Assembly: GCA_030824115.1 (NCBI GenBank)
Contig: JAVBYI010000023.1
Location: 1-64,000, forward strand
Source of the DNA: Rhodocyclaceae bacterium
Lineage (GTDB): Bacteria > Pseudomonadota > Gammaproteobacteria > Burkholderiales > Rhodocyclaceae
DNA: 64,000 nt
Direction of reading: 5' to 3'
Positions 60,336-64,000 of the stretch are shown in pieces. Under the pieces are notes generated by a model. It was not told the DNA's origin, did not search any database, and saw only the letters and a program-made list of their open reading frames with translations. Each line of letters begins with the position of its first letter. Position 1 is the first letter of the stretch. A program made the translations under genes and the position numbers.

Positions 60336-60735
60336 TCCCCGACGCCAACGCCACAGCGCACCGATGGCGGACATGAACGTAGTGCCGCTGGTCGACGTCA
60401 TGCTGGTGTTGCTGGTGATCTTCATCGTCACGGCGCCGCTGCTCACGCATGCGGTGAAGATCGATCTGCCGAAGGCGTCCTCCAGTGCCAACATCACCAA
60501 GCCGGAGCATATCGAATTCGGTATCCGCGAGGACGGTAGCCTGTTCTGGAGCGGCGAGCAGGTGGCGCTCGGCCAACTGCCGCAACGTTTTGCGGCGGAG
60601 GCGGCAAAACAACCGCAGCCGGAGGTGCATATCCGCGCTGATCGCCACGCACATTACGAGAAGATCGCTCAGGTGATGGCGCTTGCGGCAAAGGCGGGGC
60701 TCGTCAGGATCGGGTTCATCTCCAATCCTGATTAG
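60322..60735 (+). CDS. exbD: Biopolymer transport protein ExbD
   Basis: 137 residues. The single N-terminal helix carries the proton-binding Asp (MNVVPLVDVMLVLLVIFIVT), followed by a small periplasmic domain (PEVHIRADRHAHYEKIAQVM). It pairs with ExbB in the TonB motor. It is the last gene of the receptor-to-motor operon. The next gene is convergent, 51 bp away. Confidence 0.95.
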   Translation: MASIDPRRQRHSAPMADMNVVPLVDVMLVLLVIFIVTAPLLTHAVKIDLPKASSSANITKPEHIEFGIREDGSLFWSGEQVALGQLPQRFAAEAAKQPQPEVHIRADRHAHYEKIAQVMALAAKAGLVRIGFISNPD

Positions 60736-60786
60736 TCCGGTGATCACGACAATCGGACAAACCGCCGCACACCCGTCAGCGGTTAT

Positions 60787-61464
60787 TCAACCAACCAGCA
60801 CTGCAAGTTTTTCCCGGTCGACTACCCGGGTAGTTCGCTTGCAAACCTCAATTACCCCTGCATCCTTGAGATCGCGCAGGGCGCGCGACAGCGCCTCTGG
60901 CGTCATGCCGAGGCGCGAGGCAAATATGTGGCGAAGCGCAGGAAAACTGACTGGCGCTCCGTCGCCCTTAGTAACGCTATCAAGCAGATAGCGGGCGACG
61001 CGCTGACGCGGGGCACGCATGCAATAGTCTTCGAGGTCGTTGAGGACAGAGGAAATGCCCTGCGCAATGTGAAACATCATTCGCTGCGCGAAAGTGGGCG
61101 AAGCGCCAACCAATTCGTACAGCACACTACCGTCGATATAGAGTAACCGCGCTGGACTCAGCGCCGCCGCATAGTAGGGGTAGGGACTGCCAAGGAGCAG
61201 CGCCGCCTCACCAAATACCCGTCCTGGGGCAGGCAGGTCGATGACTTTTTCGCCGCCGCGCGGAGACTGGCAGGCCATCTTGAACGTTCCCGAAATGACG
61301 ACAAACAGGCCGGTCGGCTGATCGCCCTTGAGAAATACCAGCATGCCTTTGCCATAACTTCGCTCCCGGCTCATCCTGGCGAGTAACTGCAATTGCGTGT
61401 TGGACAGGCAATCGAAGAAGGGTATCGCCTGTATTTGGCGAAGTGCGGCACCGGGCTCGCTCAT
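60787..61464 (-). CDS. Crp/Fnr-family transcriptional regulator (Dnr-like)
   Basis: 225 residues. A cyclic nucleotide-binding-like barrel spans about 15-125 (GMLVFLKGDQPTGLFVVISG), then a long dimer helix and a winged helix with recognition helix residues E190, S193 and R194 (GMTPEALSRALRDLK). The N-terminal cysteine cluster of FNR is absent, so direct Fe-S oxygen sensing is unlikely; Dnr/Nnr-type proteins sense NO through heme. It lies convergent to the receptor operon. It is the local candidate for binding the 17-bp palindromes, but this is unproven. Confidence 0.88.
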   Translation of the reverse strand: MSEPGAALRQIQAIPFFDCLSNTQLQLLARMSRERSYGKGMLVFLKGDQPTGLFVVISGTFKMACQSPRGGEKVIDLPAPGRVFGEAALLLGSPYPYYAAALSPARLLYIDGSVLYELVGASPTFAQRMMFHIAQGISSVLNDLEDYCMRAPRQRVARYLLDSVTKGDGAPVSFPALRHIFASRLGMTPEALSRALRDLKDAGVIEVCKRTTRVVDREKLAVLVG

Positions 61465-61547
61465 ATCGTCCGTCGGAAAGTATTGATGCAGACGGATGCT
61501 AGCAACGTAGCCACCTCTTCACTATCAGCAGGCGGCTGATTTTTGCC

Positions 61548-61563
61548 ATCGGAATATTCCGAT
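61548..61563. promoter_or_regulatory. Perfect 16-bp palindrome upstream of the Crp/Fnr gene
   Basis: ATCGGAATATTCCGAT is perfectly symmetric. It lies 84 bp upstream of the Crp/Fnr start and 15 bp past the leuA stop. It may be an operator for the Crp/Fnr gene; the factor is unknown. Confidence 0.4.
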
Positions 61564-61577
61564 ATTTGGAGATATGC

Positions 61578-63263
61578 TTATGCCGCCGCCCGCACCGCCG
61601 CAACCCCCAAGCGATTCACGCCACCGACAATTGCCTTGATCGAGGCAGTGACGATATTCGCGTCCAGCCCTACGCCGTAGCGCTGCTGGCTCTCGCCATG
61701 GTGCGCAAGTTCGAGAAAGGCGCAGGCCACGGCCTCGCCCGCATTGCCGCTCGCGCTCATGGCTCGCTCTTCGTAGCTGCGCACCTGGACGTCGATGCCG
61801 ATGCCGCGCAAGGCATGCACGGCCGCGTCAATCGGACCGTTGCCTTCGCCACTGAGCAAATGCGGCACGCCATTCACTTCGACGGCGAGGCGAATGCCCT
61901 GCCCCTTGCCATGCTCGAAAAGGTGATGCTCGACGTAGCGCAGCGGCATTTCGCGCTCGAAATAGGTGTGGGTGAACAAGGCCCAGATGTCGGCCGCGTT
62001 CATCTCGCCGCCGTGCGTATCGGTGTACCGCTGCACTTCGGCAGAGAACTCGACCTGCAAGCGACGTGGCATGACGATGCCGTACTCCGTCTCAAGCAAA
62101 TAGGCGATGCCGCCCTTGCCCGACTGGCTGTTCACACGGATGACCGAATCGTAGCTGCGGCCGACATCGTTGGGATCGACGGGGAGATAGGGCACCGACC
62201 ACGCTTCATCCACCTTTTGGGCGGCGAACCCCTTCCTGATGGCGTCCTGATGGGAGCCGGAGAAGGCCGTAAAAACGAGATCCCCCACGTACGGGTGGCG
62301 CGGGGAGACGGGAAGCTGGGTGCAGTGTTCGTAGGTACGCGCGACGGCGTTGATATCGGAGAAATCGAGCCCCGGCGCCACGCCCTGTGTGTAGAGATTC
62401 AAGGCGAGGGTGACGAGGTCGACGTTGCCGGTGCGCTCACCGTTGCCGAAGAGGCAGCCCTCGACGCGGTCGGCGCCGGCCATGAGGCCGAGCTCGGCAG
62501 CCGCGACAGCCGTACCACGGTCATTGTGCGGGTGGAGGCTGATGAGAACGCTGTCGCGGCGCGCGACGTTACGGTGCATCCACTCGATCTGGTCGGCATA
62601 GACGTTCGGCGTCGCCACTTCGACGGTGGCCGGCAAGTTGAGGATGACCTTGCGCTGCGGCGTCGCGCCCCACTCGGCGGTGACGGCATCGCAGACTTCG
62701 CGGGCGAAGTCGAGCTCGGTGGCGGTAAAGGTCTCGGGGCTGTATTCGAGGACAAATTCCGTCTCAGGCTGCTGCACCGCCAAGTCCTTGATGAGACGCA
62801 CGGCGCTCACCGCCATATCGACGACCTCCTTCTGCGACATACCGAAGACGAAGTCACGGAAGGGCTGCGAGGTGGCGTTATAGACATGGACGATGACACG
62901 CCTGGCGCCCTTCACCGCCTCGAAGGTACGACGGATCAAGTGCTCACGCGCCTGCGTGAGCACTTCGATGGTCACGTCGTCGGGAATGTGGCGGCCCTCG
63001 ATGAGGCCGCGCACGAAGTCGAACTCGGTCTGCGAAGCGGAGGGAAAGGCGATCTCGATTTCCTTGAAGCCGATGGCGCAGAGCATTTTGAACATGCGCA
63101 TCTTCTTCTCGGCGTTCATCGGTTCAAAGAGCGCCTGATTGCCGTCGCGCAAATCGGTGCTCATCCAGATCGGCGCGTGGTCGATAACTCGGCTGGGCCA
63201 CTGGCGGTCGGCCAAGGCGACCGGCGGAAAGGGGCAGTACTTGGCGGCGGGTTGGATCATCAT
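61578..63263 (-). CDS. leuA: 2-isopropylmalate synthase, long form
   Basis: 561 residues, the long LeuA type. The catalytic TIM barrel begins with [17 protein letters not shown], and metal ligands include HPHNDRG and [15 protein letters not shown]. The C-terminal domain ([20 protein letters not shown]) binds leucine for feedback inhibition. It condenses acetyl-CoA with 2-oxoisovalerate, the first step of leucine synthesis. It starts at one of two tandem ATGs (63263 or 63260). It is divergent from an Lrp-family gene that probably controls it. Confidence 0.95.
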   Translation of the reverse strand: MMIQPAAKYCPFPPVALADRQWPSRVIDHAPIWMSTDLRDGNQALFEPMNAEKKMRMFKMLCAIGFKEIEIAFPSASQTEFDFVRGLIEGRHIPDDVTIEVLTQAREHLIRRTFEAVKGARRVIVHVYNATSQPFRDFVFGMSQKEVVDMAVSAVRLIKDLAVQQPETEFVLEYSPETFTATELDFAREVCDAVTAEWGATPQRKVILNLPATVEVATPNVYADQIEWMHRNVARRDSVLISLHPHNDRGTAVAAAELGLMAGADRVEGCLFGNGERTGNVDLVTLALNLYTQGVAPGLDFSDINAVARTYEHCTQLPVSPRHPYVGDLVFTAFSGSHQDAIRKGFAAQKVDEAWSVPYLPVDPNDVGRSYDSVIRVNSQSGKGGIAYLLETEYGIVMPRRLQVEFSAEVQRYTDTHGGEMNAADIWALFTHTYFEREMPLRYVEHHLFEHGKGQGIRLAVEVNGVPHLLSGEGNGPIDAAVHALRGIGIDVQVRSYEERAMSASGNAGEAVACAFLELAHHGESQQRYGVGLDANIVTASIKAIVGGVNRLGVAAVRAAA

Positions 63264-63353
63264 GATGGCGTTCCTGAAATGCGTTTCGATGGCGCCATCT
63301 TAGGCAAAAGTCCTTGGCATGTGTTTGCGTTCTATGGCCATACAGAGGTGATT

Positions 63354-63372
63354 TGCGCAATAATGTTGCTCA
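63354..63372. promoter_or_regulatory. Inverted repeat between leuA and the Lrp-family gene
   Basis: TGCGCAA-N5-TTGCTCA, matching at 6 of 7 arm positions, centred in the 133-bp divergent promoter region. The form suits Lrp/AsnC operators. Confidence 0.45.
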
Positions 63373-63396
63373 TTAAACGTATTTACAGGCATAGAC

Positions 63397-63864
63397 ATGG
63401 AACTCGACCGCTACGACCGCCAGATTCTTCAAGTCTTGCAGGAGGATGGGCGCATCAGCAATCAGGATCTGGCCGACCGCATCGGCCTCTCGCCTTCGCC
63501 CTGTCTGCGCCGCGTGCGTGCACTGGAGGAAGCCGGCCTGATCTGCGGCTATCGCGCGCTACTCGATGCGAAAAAGCTCGGCCTCTCTCTCATGGCGCTG
63601 ATCCACATCTCGATGGATCGCCACACGCCCGAACGCTTCGAGAACTTCGAAGCCGAGATCAACGCGATTCCCGAGGTGATCGAATGCCTGCTGATCACCG
63701 GCCAGGACGCCGACTACCAGTTGAAGACCGTGGTGCGCGACATGGATGCCTATCAGGAACTGCTGCTCAACCGCATCACGCGCATTCCCGGCGTTACCGG
63801 CGTGCATTCGAGTTTCGTGCTGCGGCGGGTGGTGGACAAGACAGCCTTGCCCGTAGGTGCCTGA
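63397..63864 (+). CDS. Lrp/AsnC-family transcriptional regulator
   Basis: 155 residues. The N-terminal helix-turn-helix (DRQILQVLQEDGRISNQDLA; IGLSPSPCLRRVRALEEAGL) is followed by the RAM effector-binding domain (ECLLITGQDADYQLKTVVRD). Such regulators form octamers and respond to amino acids, often leucine. Divergent placement next to leuA makes leucine-linked control of leuA likely. No other target is visible. Confidence 0.92.
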   Translation: MELDRYDRQILQVLQEDGRISNQDLADRIGLSPSPCLRRVRALEEAGLICGYRALLDAKKLGLSLMALIHISMDRHTPERFENFEAEINAIPEVIECLLITGQDADYQLKTVVRDMDAYQELLLNRITRIPGVTGVHSSFVLRRVVDKTALPVGA

Positions 63865-63878
63865 GGGCGCATGACGAC

Positions 63879-63895
63879 TGCGGCAATTTGCCGCA
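63879..63895. promoter_or_regulatory. 17-bp palindrome, probable Crp/Fnr-family site (right-edge gene)
   Basis: TGCGGCAATTTGCCGCA is a perfect 7-3-7 palindrome. TATATT at 63918-63923 would place its centre near -43, consistent with class II activation of the gene at 63959. Confidence 0.6.
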
Positions 63896-63958
63896 GTCCG
63901 ATTCATCATCGCCGCCTTATATTGCAGGGCATCATCAATCGCACCAAGGAAGCCCATC

Positions 63959-64000
63959 ATGGATCGTCGCGAAGCCCTCAAACTCTCCCTGCTCGCCGGT
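63959..64000 (+). CDS. N-terminus of a probable Tat-exported protein (truncated by window)
   Basis: Only 14 residues are visible (MDRREALKLSLLAG), preceded by AAGGA. The RR-E-A-L-K pattern followed by hydrophobic residues resembles a twin-arginine signal, used for folded cofactor-bearing enzymes. The upstream Crp/Fnr-like palindrome suggests anaerobic or redox control. The identity cannot be read from this window. Confidence 0.55.
   Translation, partial: MDRREALKLSLLAG

Overview
The window is a GC-rich (roughly 60%) chromosomal segment from a motile Gram-negative betaproteobacterium, most likely of the Rhodocyclales (Dechloromonas/Azonexus-like). The inference rests on flhDC-controlled motility genes, the trxB / ftsK / lolA / rarA / serS neighbourhood, a DsrC/TusE-like protein and several FNR-type regulatory sites. 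The genus cannot be proven from the sequence alone.

Layout. 1-9.1 kb, minus strand: a motility and chemotaxis block (flhD, flhC, motA, motB, a CheZ-like gene, cheY, cheA, cheW, and an MCP running off the left edge). 9.3-13.2 kb: an HDOD-REC-GGDEF protein, a Nudix hydrolase, a TonB-like protein and an HNH protein. 13.2-19.4 kb: ygiQ and a two-gene RND efflux system. 19.4-31.9 kb: housekeeping genes (tusE-like, tRNA-Ser, mltF, serS, rarA, a membrane diguanylate cyclase, lolA, a frameshifted Fic gene, ftsK, trxB, an Smr-domain gene). 31.9-36.9 kb: an apparent 5-kb insertion holding an orphan small gene and a very large transporter-histidine kinase fusion, bracketed by two diverged copies of the 3' end of the Smr gene. 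36.9-40.3 kb: a small membrane protein and an uncharacterised MacB/LolD-type ABC transporter operon. 40.3-46.9 kb: a complete RND tripartite pump with a divergent TetR regulator and an AcrR-like operator. 47.0-60.7 kb: two consecutive plus-strand blocks that look like a metal (probably copper) handling system. The first has a thioredoxin lipoprotein, small metal-binding proteins, a P1B-ATPase and a COG2836 membrane protein. The second has two TonB-dependent receptors, an exported His-containing protein, a polyferredoxin, a DsbD-like protein and a dedicated TonB-ExbB-ExbD. 60.8-64.0 kb: a Dnr-like Crp/Fnr regulator, leuA with a divergent Lrp/AsnC regulator, and the start of a probable Tat-exported protein.

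Two patterns span the window. (1) A non-palindromic 24-bp repeat with core GTCGGCGCTGG occurs at least 14 times. Some copies sit directly after stop codons and some lie inside genes, where they often encode the peptide PAPTF. (2) A 17-bp palindrome close to TGCGRCA-N3-TGYCGCA precedes four transcription units: the ABC operon, the thioredoxin/P1B-ATPase operon, the receptor operon, and the Tat gene at the right edge. The Crp/Fnr protein encoded here is a plausible candidate for its binding partner. I read the four units as one redox- or metal-responsive regulon; that is inference.
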